A stretch of 8,152 bases of DNA from Candidatus Proendomicrobium guianensium. GTDB taxonomy: Bacteria; Elusimicrobiota; Endomicrobiia; Endomicrobiales; Endomicrobiaceae. A program made the translations under genes and the position numbers. The first letter of the stretch is position 1; every line of letters begins with the position of its first letter. The stretch is from the NCBI GenBank assembly GCA_009785775.1, contig WQVR01000031.1, positions 1 through 8,152 on the forward strand, in the 5' to 3' direction. The notes beneath the pieces were generated by a model. It was not told the DNA's origin and did not search any database. It was given only the letters and a program-made list of their open reading frames with translations. Below are positions 1 through 6,336 of this stretch, piece after piece.

Positions 1-1
1 A

Positions 2-493
2 GACTTAGGCACAAATAAAGAACAGTCTATAAAAATTACATCAAGCACAAAACTTTCCAAAGATGAAATTGAAAAGTTTGTAAAAGAGGCGGAACAATTT
101 GCCGCCGACGACCAAAAAAATAAAGAAGCTATAGAAGCCAAAAACGAAGCGGACAACTTGGTATATTCAACCGAAAAAAGTTTAAAAGAACACGGCGAAA
201 AAATTTCTCAAGATGAACGCCTTGCTATAGACCGCGCCATATCAGACGTTAAAGAAGCCTTGAAAGGCACAGATGTTGAAGCCATAAAAGCGGCTAAAGA
301 AAAACTTTCTGCCGCAAGCCCCAAACTTGCCGAAGTTATTTATAAAGACGCGCAGGCAAAACAAGCCCCGCAAAGCGGTGCTGAAGGTTGTGGTACGCAA
401 AACGGCGCAGACTGCGGCGGACATCAAAATGCCCAAAGCGCCCCGCAGGATAATGTTGTAGACGCGGAAGTTGTTGAAGACGACAAGAAATAA
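2..493 (+). CDS. dnaK: Chaperone protein DnaK (Hsp70), C-terminal part, 5' end outside window
   Basis: The reading frame is open from the left edge to TAA at 491-493 and gives 163 residues. It begins with DLGTNKEQSIKIT, which matches the end of the Hsp70 beta-sandwich substrate-binding domain. A charged helical lid follows at about residues 18-118 (KLSKDEIEKFVKEAE, then NEADNLVYSTEKSL). The low-complexity tail ends in VVDAEVVEDDKK, close to the usual acidic DnaK terminus. DnaK is the cytosolic ATP-dependent chaperone that works with DnaJ, encoded next, and GrpE, not in view. The ATPase domain lies upstream of the window. The tail is odd in holding two cysteines and a histidine (GCGTQNGADCGGH, residues 129-141 of this fragment) in a segment that in most DnaKs is Gly/Gln/Ala-rich without cysteine. 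A first in-frame ATG at 158 is internal and not a gene start. Confidence 0.96.
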   Translation, partial: DLGTNKEQSIKITSSTKLSKDEIEKFVKEAEQFAADDQKNKEAIEAKNEADNLVYSTEKSLKEHGEKISQDERLAIDRAISDVKEALKGTDVEAIKAAKEKLSAASPKLAEVIYKDAQAKQAPQSGAEGCGTQNGADCGGHQNAQSAPQDNVVDAEVVEDDKK

Positions 494-497
494 TTTT

Positions 498-520
498 AAG
501 GGGGCGATACCTGCCCCCTT
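498..520 (+). terminator. GC-rich hairpin just after dnaK, terminator-like or mRNA-stabilising
   Basis: AAGGGGGC (498-505) and GCCCCCTT (513-520) form a perfect 8-bp stem around the 7-base loop GATACCT, starting 5 bases after the dnaK stop. The position suits an intrinsic terminator or 3'-end protector. However, only three T's occur at its 3' edge before GAAA, so a classical U-tract is missing. Partial termination or 3' stabilisation of dnaK mRNA is the cautious reading. Confidence 0.4.
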
Positions 521-534
521 TGAAACCCCCAGTA

Positions 535-560
535 TTACTTTTTGCGGCGGCAAAAAGTAA
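535..560. repeat. Perfect 11-bp inverted repeat
   Basis: TTACTTTTTGC (535-545) is the exact reverse complement of GCAAAAAGTAA (550-560), with the four-base loop GGCG. It is the clearest hairpin in the dnaK-dnaJ spacer. No T-tract follows it in either orientation, so it is not a simple terminator. Confidence 0.75.
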
Positions 561-573
561 CCAAAAAGCGCGG

Positions 574-629
574 GCGCTTGGCAGTAGGTTGCACAACGGC
601 AAGAGGTTGGCAACCCACTGAACAAGCGC
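574..629. repeat. Long interrupted hairpin, about 21 base pairs
   Basis: Four nested helices share one axis. GCGCTTG (574-580) pairs with CAAGCGC (623-629). CAGT (582-585) pairs with ACTG (617-620). GGTTGC (587-592) pairs with GCAACC (610-615). CAAC (594-597) pairs with GTTG (606-609). The apical loop is GGCAAGAG (598-605). The interruptions are small: G581 against AA 621-622, an A586/C616 mismatch, and a bulged A593. The base GCGC (574-577) can alternatively pair with GCGC 568-571 in a small hairpin at 561-581, so two structures exclude each other. The pairing was worked out by eye without energy calculation. Confidence 0.6.
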
Positions 630-640
630 AAAGGCACAAA

Positions 641-673
641 CGCGTATGTTGCCGCAGGCGTCAACAATACGCG
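641..673. repeat. 11-bp hairpin with one bulge, upstream of dnaJ
   Basis: CGCGTAT (641-647) pairs with ATACGCG (667-673), and GTTG (648-651) pairs with CAAC (662-665). A666 is bulged and the loop spans 652-661. It lies 40 bases before the dnaJ start. A run of six T's at 687-692 lies 13 bases beyond the stem, too far for a standard intrinsic terminator. Confidence 0.55.
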
Positions 674-713
674 AAACGGCAAAAGATTTTTTAAATGTAT
701 GGGTAAATATTAA

Positions 714-1838
714 ATGAAACGTGATTATTATGAAATTCTTGGCGTTCCAAAGCACGCCAATCAAGATGAAATTAAAGCGGCGTTTAGAAAACTCGCGCTA
801 AAATATCACCCCGACAAAAATCAGGGCGATAAAGCCGCTGAAGAAAAATTTAAAGAAATCAGCGAAGCTTACGGCGTTTTATCAGACAGTCAAAAAAAGT
901 CTGCTTATGACAGTTTTGGTCACGCGGGTGTTTCAGGCGGCGGGCCCGGCGGTGCGGGCGGATATGGACAATACGGCGACTTTTCAAACATGGGCGATAT
1001 TTTCGGAGATATCTTTGGCGATATTTTCGGAGGCGGCGGTATGGGCGGACGCCGCCAAAAACCGCGTACCGGCGAAGATTTAAGATACGACCTTGAAGTT
1101 TCAATGCTAGACGCCATGAAAGGCGCTGAAGTTACAATAAACATTCCCCGTAAAGAGTCTTGCTCCGGTTGCGGCGGCTCAGGCGCGCGCAAAGGCTCTT
1201 CCGTTAAAACTTGCAGTAAGTGCAAAGGCATGGGGCATGTGCGCGTTAATCAAGGCTTTTTTTCTGTTTCCCAACCCTGCCCGAAATGTGCCGGCACCGG
1301 CGAAGTAATAGAAAATCCCTGCCCGTCTTGTAATGGCGTAGGCACGGTTAAAAAACACCATTCGCTCAAAGTGCGTATACCTCAAGGCGTTAATGACGGC
1401 ACTTCTTTGCGCGTTTCAGGCGCGGGTAATGCCGGCGCGCATGGCACTCCCGCGGGAGACCTTTATGTTGTTGTGCGTTTAAAAAAAGACCCCCGTTTTC
1501 AACGTCAGGAAGACGATTTATACACAAATATAGACATTACCTATGCCCAAGCCGCTCTTGGCGCAGAAGTTGAAGTGCCCACGGTTGAAAATTTTGTTAA
1601 AGTAAAAATTAACCCGGGTACGCAAAGTTCTACGGTGCTCAGGGTTAAAGAGCAAGGCTTTCCACGGCTTGGCAGGCGTTCCCGCGGCGATATGTTTGTG
1701 CGTGTTAATGTTAGCGTGCCTAAAGGCTTAACAGACGCGCAAAAACGCGCTCTGTTTGAATATGCCAAAGCCATGGATGAAATACCTAAAGACCAAGAGT
1801 ACAGCTCGGACAACTTTTTTAAAAAACTTTTTAAATAA
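714..1838 (+). CDS. dnaJ: Chaperone protein DnaJ (type I Hsp40)
   Basis: This is a complete 374-residue type I J-protein, the usual family length. The N-terminal J domain (about 1-70) opens with KRDYYEILGV and carries the catalytic HPD at 32-34, which stimulates DnaK ATP hydrolysis. A Gly/Phe region (about 71-115) contains a triple DIFG repeat (95-106). The zinc-binding domain has four CxxCxGxG repeats, with cysteine pairs at 150/153, 167/170, 189/192 and 203/206, enough for two zinc sites. The C-terminal substrate-binding domains follow, with PQGVNDGT and GDLYVVVRL. The ATG at 714 directly follows an in-frame TAA (711-713) and fits the family N-terminus. No strong Shine-Dalgarno sequence precedes it. 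It follows dnaK after a hairpin-filled spacer and lies 33 bases before the first membrane protein. Nothing appears missing or degraded. Confidence 0.98.
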   Translation: MKRDYYEILGVPKHANQDEIKAAFRKLALKYHPDKNQGDKAAEEKFKEISEAYGVLSDSQKKSAYDSFGHAGVSGGGPGGAGGYGQYGDFSNMGDIFGDIFGDIFGGGGMGGRRQKPRTGEDLRYDLEVSMLDAMKGAEVTINIPRKESCSGCGGSGARKGSSVKTCSKCKGMGHVRVNQGFFSVSQPCPKCAGTGEVIENPCPSCNGVGTVKKHHSLKVRIPQGVNDGTSLRVSGAGNAGAHGTPAGDLYVVVRLKKDPRFQRQEDDLYTNIDITYAQAALGAEVEVPTVENFVKVKINPGTQSSTVLRVKEQGFPRLGRRSRGDMFVRVNVSVPKGLTDAQKRALFEYAKAMDEIPKDQEYSSDNFFKKLFK

Positions 1839-1839
1839 A

Positions 1840-1875
1840 ATGCCAAACTTAAAAAGGCTTGCTAAAAACAAATGA
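1840..1875 (+). CDS. Possible 11-codon leader peptide between dnaJ and the membrane gene
   Basis: An ATG one base after the dnaJ stop opens MPNLKRLAKNK. Its TGA (1873-1875) overlaps the ATG of the next gene (1872-1874) in an ATGA junction. The downstream gene has only a weak AAGG (1854-1857) far from its start, so reinitiation through this mini-frame is a possible way to translate it. The frame is short enough to be chance, and no coding signal can be judged at this length. Confidence 0.2.
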   Translation: MPNLKRLAKNK

Positions 1876-3308
1876 TAGTAAAAAGAATAAGCGGTTTTTT
1901 AGAAGGCAAGTTTTTTATATTTTGTTTTGCCGTGCTTGCCGGCGTATCGGTAATAAACGGATATTTTCATACAGTGCTTAACAGTGACGGATTGCTCTGG
2001 TTTTACGACGCCCTACTTCAAAATATAGCTGGGTGCCCTACAGATTCAAGAATTTTTGCGCAAGTTCTCCTTTGGACGCCTATAATATGGGTAAGAGAAA
2101 TCTTTGCTATAACAGATTTAAAAACTATAGTGAGGTTACAATCTTTTTGGCATTCCTTTTTGCCCGTAATTTTTATAGGAATAAATTATTTTTTACTGCC
2201 AAAAAATAAAAAAAACTGGATTGTCTTCCCGCTTTTGTCTTTTTTAATATGCAAAAATTTTATTCCGTTTACCCTTTGGCATACTTCGCATGTAGCGGCG
2301 GCTATTTTTTTTGCTGTTTTTGCAACTTATCTTGTTTCAGATATTAAAACAATTTCACCCACTAGACTTGTAATACTTAACATTTTATCTTTTTTGCTTA
2401 TACGCAGTTATGAATCGGCTGTTTTTTTTGCGCCCATAATAATGGGGGTAATTATTTATAAATACGCGTGCGAAAAAAGCATTTCAACGCGTGCTAAAGT
2501 TTTGCTTTTGACAAACGCGGCAATTCTGTTAGTATGTGTAATTTATCAAATATATGTTATAGCAAACCCGGTTCATGCGGGTTCGGGGATTAAAGATTCG
2601 CTTATTTCTTGTATTGGCGATACAACAATTCAAGCAGTTTTTTTAGTAACGGCAGTTGCGGTTGTTTTTTCTTTTATAAATGTAAAAAATAAGTATTTTT
2701 TTATTTTAAATGCGTTATTTGCGGTAGGGCTTGTTTTTTTTGCCGTATTTCTGTATGAAAATTTGCTGTTTTTTTCGTACTTTGACGCAACAAGCATTAT
2801 GGCTTATTCCAATAGAAACAGGGCTTTAAACATAATTGCGCCATTGGCTTTTTCAGGTTTAATGGTGTTGCTGTACTTGTTTAGGTTAGACATAAGGTTT
2901 TACATGTTGCAATTGTTGACCTTTGCATTGCTTTTAAGCTTTGTGGTTAATTCAACGTATTTGGGCGCGCAACTTGATTTTGAGTTAAGGCAAAAAACTT
3001 ATTTGTTACAAAGCGTTACGGCAAAAGTAAAAATGCCTTCCGGATGGTATTCTTCAAAGTCGATACTTTCGTTGTTTTTGCCAAGTCTGTACGCTAAAAA
3101 CAGCTCTGTAAAAAGTGTACTTGTACTGCCACAAGGTGACAGATTATATGGTTGTGTCGCAGGTAATATTGCAAGTTCGGTAGACACTTTGCCTGATTTG
3201 TCTAGGTTTGGGATAAATTATTGTGAAAGTTTTTTAAATATGCTTAGGTCAGACACAAGGCAGTATATACCGTTTGAAGTTCTAAAAAGGCTTAGTCGAC
3301 ATAATTAA
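1872..3308 (+). CDS. Polytopic membrane protein of unknown function, paralogue 1
   Basis: The 478-residue product has about 11-12 hydrophobic segments, at roughly 14-34, 61-80, 90-109, 115-130, 139-155, 164-177, 183-198, 209-231, 252-270, 275-294, 318-338 and 343-362. A more polar C-terminal tail of about 115 residues follows. It is clearly homologous to the 505-residue protein at 4795-6312. Shared motifs in order are TDSR (57-60), PKNKK (110-114), LWHT (135-138), SYES (179-182), FFAP (185-188) and LPDLSR (440-445). In residues 110-139, 22 of 30 positions match the paralogue. The topology, with an acidic residue in the first presumed outer loop (SD, 38-39), recalls GT-C glycosyltransferases, but no family signature is certain. 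It starts 33 bases after dnaJ and ends 20 bases before a cobalamin radical SAM gene. The gene is visibly more T-rich than dnaJ, partly from Phe/Leu/Ile codons. Confidence 0.85.
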   Translation: MIVKRISGFLEGKFFIFCFAVLAGVSVINGYFHTVLNSDGLLWFYDALLQNIAGCPTDSRIFAQVLLWTPIIWVREIFAITDLKTIVRLQSFWHSFLPVIFIGINYFLLPKNKKNWIVFPLLSFLICKNFIPFTLWHTSHVAAAIFFAVFATYLVSDIKTISPTRLVILNILSFLLIRSYESAVFFAPIIMGVIIYKYACEKSISTRAKVLLLTNAAILLVCVIYQIYVIANPVHAGSGIKDSLISCIGDTTIQAVFLVTAVAVVFSFINVKNKYFFILNALFAVGLVFFAVFLYENLLFFSYFDATSIMAYSNRNRALNIIAPLAFSGLMVLLYLFRLDIRFYMLQLLTFALLLSFVVNSTYLGAQLDFELRQKTYLLQSVTAKVKMPSGWYSSKSILSLFLPSLYAKNSSVKSVLVLPQGDRLYGCVAGNIASSVDTLPDLSRFGINYCESFLNMLRSDTRQYIPFEVLKRLSRHN

Positions 3309-3328
3309 AATTTGCTACAATTTACTTC

Positions 3329-4798
3329 ATGAAAATTTTATTGGTTAATCCGCCTGCGCAAAACGTTGTGCATTGGTATAGAAAAGAAAAAGAGCACGGG
3401 CTGACTGTTGCCGATTTTGGCAAGTTCCCGCCGCTTGGACTTTTATATATAGCCGCTTATATTGAAAAACACGCTCCGCAACACAGTGTATACTTATTAG
3501 ATTGTGCCGCCGAAGAAATATCTTACAACTCCCTTGCAGATAAAATCCTCAAAATTCAACCTGACATTATAGGCATAACAAGCTACTCTGTTGATTTAGT
3601 TGATGTCGTAAAAACTTTGCAAACAGCACGCGCGGTTATGCCTAAAGCGCACCTGGTTTTGGGCGGGCACCATGTTATGGCATTTCCGTTTGAAGCGATA
3701 AACATTGCCACGGTTGACTCAATAATAGTAGGCGAAGGCGAAGTAGCTTTTTTGGAATTGGTTAAAGCGCTTGAGGCTGATAGCACCCTAAACAAAATTT
3801 CAGGCGTGTATACAAAAGAGTCCGTAAAAAAATTACCGCCCGCTACTTGCAAAGAGGGTTGTTTTGCAAGCCCTGTAAAATTTGATTCTACATATGTAGA
3901 TAATTTAGATGAACTTCCTTTTCCGGCAAGAAAATATACAAGTCATATACCGTACTATAGTATTTTAGGGGTTTCAAAAAAGCTTACAAGTATAATAACA
4001 AGCAGGGGCTGCCCTTACAAATGCTCCTATTGCGATGTTCCTTATAAACAATACCGCGCGCGTTCGATAAAAAACGTTGTAGATGAAATAGAGCAGTGTA
4101 TAACAGAAGGTTACGAAGAATTTCATGTTTATGATGATACGTTTAATATAAATGCCCAAAGGGTAATAGAATTTTCCCAAGAACTTATTAAACGAAATTT
4201 ACGTATTACATGGGATTTTCGCGGCAGGGTAAACAGCATAACCGAAGAGTGTCTTACAGAGGCCAAAAAAGCGGGTCTCAGGTTTATATCTTTCGGGGTG
4301 GAATACGGCACGGATGAGGGTCTTAGCGTTTTAAATAAAGGCACCACGGTTGAGCAAATAAAAAAAACGTTTGCTTTGTGTAACAAATTAAAAATAAAAA
4401 CAACGGCAAATTTTATTTTAGGAACGCCTACTGATAAAACTGAAAGCGATATCAAACATACCGTAGATTTTGCAATAGAATTAAATCCTACAAATGCGCA
4501 ATTTTCGGTTTTAATGCTTCACCCCAATACACCCATATATGAGAACGCTTTTAAAAAAGGGCTTGTTGACCCGCAAAGGTGGAAAGATTTTTGCGCAAAT
4601 CCCACTACGGAGTTTTACGTTGATCACTGGGGTGAGTTTTTTACCATAGACCAGCTTACAAAATACCACAAATACGCCTACAGGCGCTTTTATTTAAGAT
4701 TTTCGCGCGTAATGAGCTACTTGGCAGGACTTTCCAGTATTGACGAATTTTTTATAAAACTAAAAGCCTTTTGGAGGCTTTTGGTTAAAAATAAATGA
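3329..4798 (+). CDS. Cobalamin-binding radical SAM protein (B12-rSAM), substrate unknown
   Basis: The complete 489-residue protein has a typical two-domain B12-rSAM layout. The N-terminal part (about 1-150) is a cobalamin-binding fold, with ILLVNPP at the start, PPLGLLYIAAY, LGGHH (111-115) and VGEGE (134-138). The radical SAM barrel follows, with its 4Fe-4S motif C228-x3-C232-x2-C235 in SRGCPYKCSYC. Later barrel landmarks are FGVEYGT (322-328) and LGTPTDKTESD (364-374). Family members carry out radical methylations or rearrangements on lipids, cofactors, antibiotics and phosphonates. The classical DxHxxG cobalamin motif is not evident, as in many of this family. It sits between two paralogous membrane proteins and its stop overlaps the next start (ATGA), suggesting they act together. 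No good ribosome-binding site precedes the start, but ILLVNPP right after the ATG supports it. A membrane-linked lipid or glycan substrate is inference. Confidence 0.9.
   Translation: MKILLVNPPAQNVVHWYRKEKEHGLTVADFGKFPPLGLLYIAAYIEKHAPQHSVYLLDCAAEEISYNSLADKILKIQPDIIGITSYSVDLVDVVKTLQTARAVMPKAHLVLGGHHVMAFPFEAINIATVDSIIVGEGEVAFLELVKALEADSTLNKISGVYTKESVKKLPPATCKEGCFASPVKFDSTYVDNLDELPFPARKYTSHIPYYSILGVSKKLTSIITSRGCPYKCSYCDVPYKQYRARSIKNVVDEIEQCITEGYEEFHVYDDTFNINAQRVIEFSQELIKRNLRITWDFRGRVNSITEECLTEAKKAGLRFISFGVEYGTDEGLSVLNKGTTVEQIKKTFALCNKLKIKTTANFILGTPTDKTESDIKHTVDFAIELNPTNAQFSVLMLHPNTPIYENAFKKGLVDPQRWKDFCANPTTEFYVDHWGEFFTIDQLTKYHKYAYRRFYLRFSRVMSYLAGLSSIDEFFIKLKAFWRLLVKNK
4795..4798 (+). other. ATGA stop/start overlap
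   Basis: The radical SAM gene stops with TGA at 4796-4798 and the second membrane protein starts with ATG at 4795-4797. Such overlaps usually mean translational coupling. The AT-rich sequence just upstream has no clear Shine-Dalgarno sequence, which fits reliance on terminating ribosomes. Confidence 0.8.
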
Positions 4799-6312
4799 CA
4801 ATAAAAATACTTCTTAAACCCTTTGCCTCTATTTATAACATCATAGAAAATTTTGCCCAAAAACTTACTGCCGCTAAGTTAAGCATGGTGTTTTTTGCCG
4901 TGCTTTTTGTTGTATACGCTTTTGGCGGTTTTTTTTATGTGTTTTTAGAAGCCGATATGCTTATTTATTTGTATTCTTCCTTGTTTTCAAGATTTAGAGA
5001 TTACTTTTATGGTTTAGTTCGCTTTACAGATTCCAGATGGGCAATACAATTTCTGTTAATGTTGCCTATGAATTTAATGCAACTGGCAGGCTCGGTAGAT
5101 TTACCTTTTATGTTGCGTATTACGTCTTTTTGGGTGTCTTTCTTTTCGTTGTTACTGCTTTTTGTAAATTATCTTGTTATACCTAAAAATAAAAAAATCT
5201 GGTTTGTTTTTCCTCTGCTATCCTACCTTTTATGTAAAAGCTTCTTGCCTTTTTCACTTTGGCATACTGCAATGTATGCAGGGATGTTGTTTTGGATAAT
5301 TTTTTCAATATATTTGTTTAATGATTTATCAAAAATATCGCGTGTTAAAATTAGTGTGCTAATAATATCAATTTTGATACTTATAAAAAGTTATGAGACG
5401 GCGCTGTTTTTTGCGCCGGCTTTAATTTTGCTTGCGGTAATTAAAATAAAAAAACATTCAGGTTCTGTGCCGCGCTTCATGCATATAAGCATTATCTTAT
5501 TGGGGCTGTGTTTTTTTTATCAGGCGTACTTGTTTTTTCGTCCCAGCCACCATGGCGGATATATTATGGACGCTGTTTACTGGATACTTATCCAAAATTA
5601 CATAGTAATTATATTTATGCTGTTAGCGCTTGCCATAAGCGCCATTAGGAATAAAAAAATTTACTATATGCTTGGGGCTGTTATATCGGTTGCTTTCGGA
5701 CTTGGATTATTAAATTATACGCTGTATGCTTTCCGAAAGCAGTTGCCATGGCTGGACAATTTCAGTTTTTTCTACTTTTCGCCGATACCGATGTTTTGTT
5801 GCGAACAGTTGGTGGCTAATATAGCAGGAAGGTTGGCAAGTTTGTTGTATCCTATTTTATTTGCGTTTGGCGCGGGCATTTTTTGGTATTTTAAGCTGAA
5901 AGTCCGTTTTGGCGTACTGTGGATTTTTTCAATTATTCTGCTAATAAGTTTTTCTATTAATTTTTTGTATTGGGGCGAAAAATTTAAAATGACTTTACTG
6001 TATTTAAATTCACAGTTTAGTTTGCAAAGCGTAAGGATAGAAACAAACTATTTGCCCCACTTGTCTTTTCCGTTAATGTCTTTCTTTATTCCGATTGTTT
6101 TAAGCCGTGAAAGTGAAGTTAAAATAAGAAGCCTGTTTGTACTGTCTGACGATTTTTCCGGTGATTTTTCAGATAGTGCATGGAATCTTACGTCTGAAAA
6201 TCTTTTGCCGGACTTGTCGAGATATCGCATACGGTACAGTCCAAAGTTAACAGATGGCAGTCCCCGCGTTAGAAGAGCCATAAGTACTTGCGCATTTTGC
6301 GGGTGGAATTAA
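4795..6312 (+). CDS. Polytopic membrane protein of unknown function, paralogue 2
   Basis: The 505-residue product has about 11-12 hydrophobic segments between residues 29 and 392. A polar C-terminal tail of about 110 residues follows, the same architecture as the 478-residue paralogue. Shared motifs are TDSR (78-81), PKNKK (130-134), LWHT (155-158), SYET (199-202), FFAP (205-208) and LPDLSR (471-476). An acidic pair EAD (52-54) lies in the first presumed outer loop. Compared with paralogue 1 it has a longer N-terminus (about 17 residues, amphipathic-looking) and a different end after LPDLSR that finishes in TCAFCGWN. Reading the other frames near 6230-6310 showed no obvious continuation of the paralogue's tail, so a frameshift is not supported. 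Function is unknown; a GT-C-type transferase or lipid-carrier protein is possible. It precedes rsmE by 24 bases. Confidence 0.85.
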   Translation: MTIKILLKPFASIYNIIENFAQKLTAAKLSMVFFAVLFVVYAFGGFFYVFLEADMLIYLYSSLFSRFRDYFYGLVRFTDSRWAIQFLLMLPMNLMQLAGSVDLPFMLRITSFWVSFFSLLLLFVNYLVIPKNKKIWFVFPLLSYLLCKSFLPFSLWHTAMYAGMLFWIIFSIYLFNDLSKISRVKISVLIISILILIKSYETALFFAPALILLAVIKIKKHSGSVPRFMHISIILLGLCFFYQAYLFFRPSHHGGYIMDAVYWILIQNYIVIIFMLLALAISAIRNKKIYYMLGAVISVAFGLGLLNYTLYAFRKQLPWLDNFSFFYFSPIPMFCCEQLVANIAGRLASLLYPILFAFGAGIFWYFKLKVRFGVLWIFSIILLISFSINFLYWGEKFKMTLLYLNSQFSLQSVRIETNYLPHLSFPLMSFFIPIVLSRESEVKIRSLFVLSDDFSGDFSDSAWNLTSENLLPDLSRYRIRYSPKLTDGSPRVRRAISTCAFCGWN

Positions 6313-6322
6313 AATAAAGTAT

Positions 6323-6329
6323 AAGGAAG
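6323..6329 (+). promoter_or_regulatory. Strong Shine-Dalgarno sequence of rsmE
   Basis: AAGGAAG lies with its AAGGA core ending 9 bases before the rsmE ATG at 6337. It is the only near-consensus ribosome-binding site before a gene in this window and fixes the rsmE start. Confidence 0.75.
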
Positions 6330-6336
6330 TTGAAAC

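Larger units (their letters stand above)
494..713. repeat. Hairpin-filled dnaK-dnaJ spacer, probable extragenic repeat
   Basis: This 220-base spacer holds no credible gene. It contains consecutive inverted repeats at 498-520, 535-560, 561-581 (overlapping the next), 574-629 and 641-673, leaving little unpaired sequence between them. The central part (an ACTTTTTG / CAAAAAGT inverted repeat, then CCAAAAAGCGC) resembles a class of intergenic repeats I associate with other bacterial genomes; this recognition is from memory. Minus-strand reading frames across it (242-682 and 336-764) run through the ends of dnaK and dnaJ and look like no known protein. Possible roles are a mobile or REP-like repeat, an mRNA stability element that uncouples dnaK from dnaJ levels, or a structured RNA. 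The sequence alone does not choose between them. Confidence 0.6.

Noticed and set aside
687..692. Run of six T's after the 641-673 hairpin as an intrinsic terminator
   Set aside because: The run begins 13 bases beyond the stem, too far for a standard terminator, and it lies just upstream of dnaJ.
242..764. Two overlapping minus-strand reading frames (242-682 and 336-764)
   Set aside because: They run antisense through dnaK and dnaJ coding sequence and the hairpin spacer, resemble no known protein, and arise from the low stop frequency opposite GC-richer coding sequence.
978..1034. Triple DIFG repeat in DnaJ as an unusual insertion
   Set aside because: Repeated DIFG/FGDIF units are common in the Gly/Phe region of bacterial DnaJ.
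920..1231. Minus-strand proline-rich reading frame opposite dnaJ
   Set aside because: It is the complement of the Gly/Phe and zinc-finger region of dnaJ; the prolines simply mirror glycine codons.
2565..2583. Small inverted repeat AACCCG / CGGGTT inside the first membrane gene
   Set aside because: Only 6 bp with a 7-base loop in coding sequence; expected by chance over 8 kb.
3296..3321. Possible promoter before the radical SAM gene (TCGACA and TACAAT)
   Set aside because: The two boxes are only 14 bases apart, too close for a sigma-70 type promoter, and the -10 box alone in AT-rich sequence is weak evidence.
1872..6312. Horizontal transfer of the three-gene block
   Set aside because: The block looks more T-rich than dnaJ, but membrane proteins rich in Phe, Leu and Ile do that anyway, and no integrase, transposase, tRNA or flanking direct repeat is visible.
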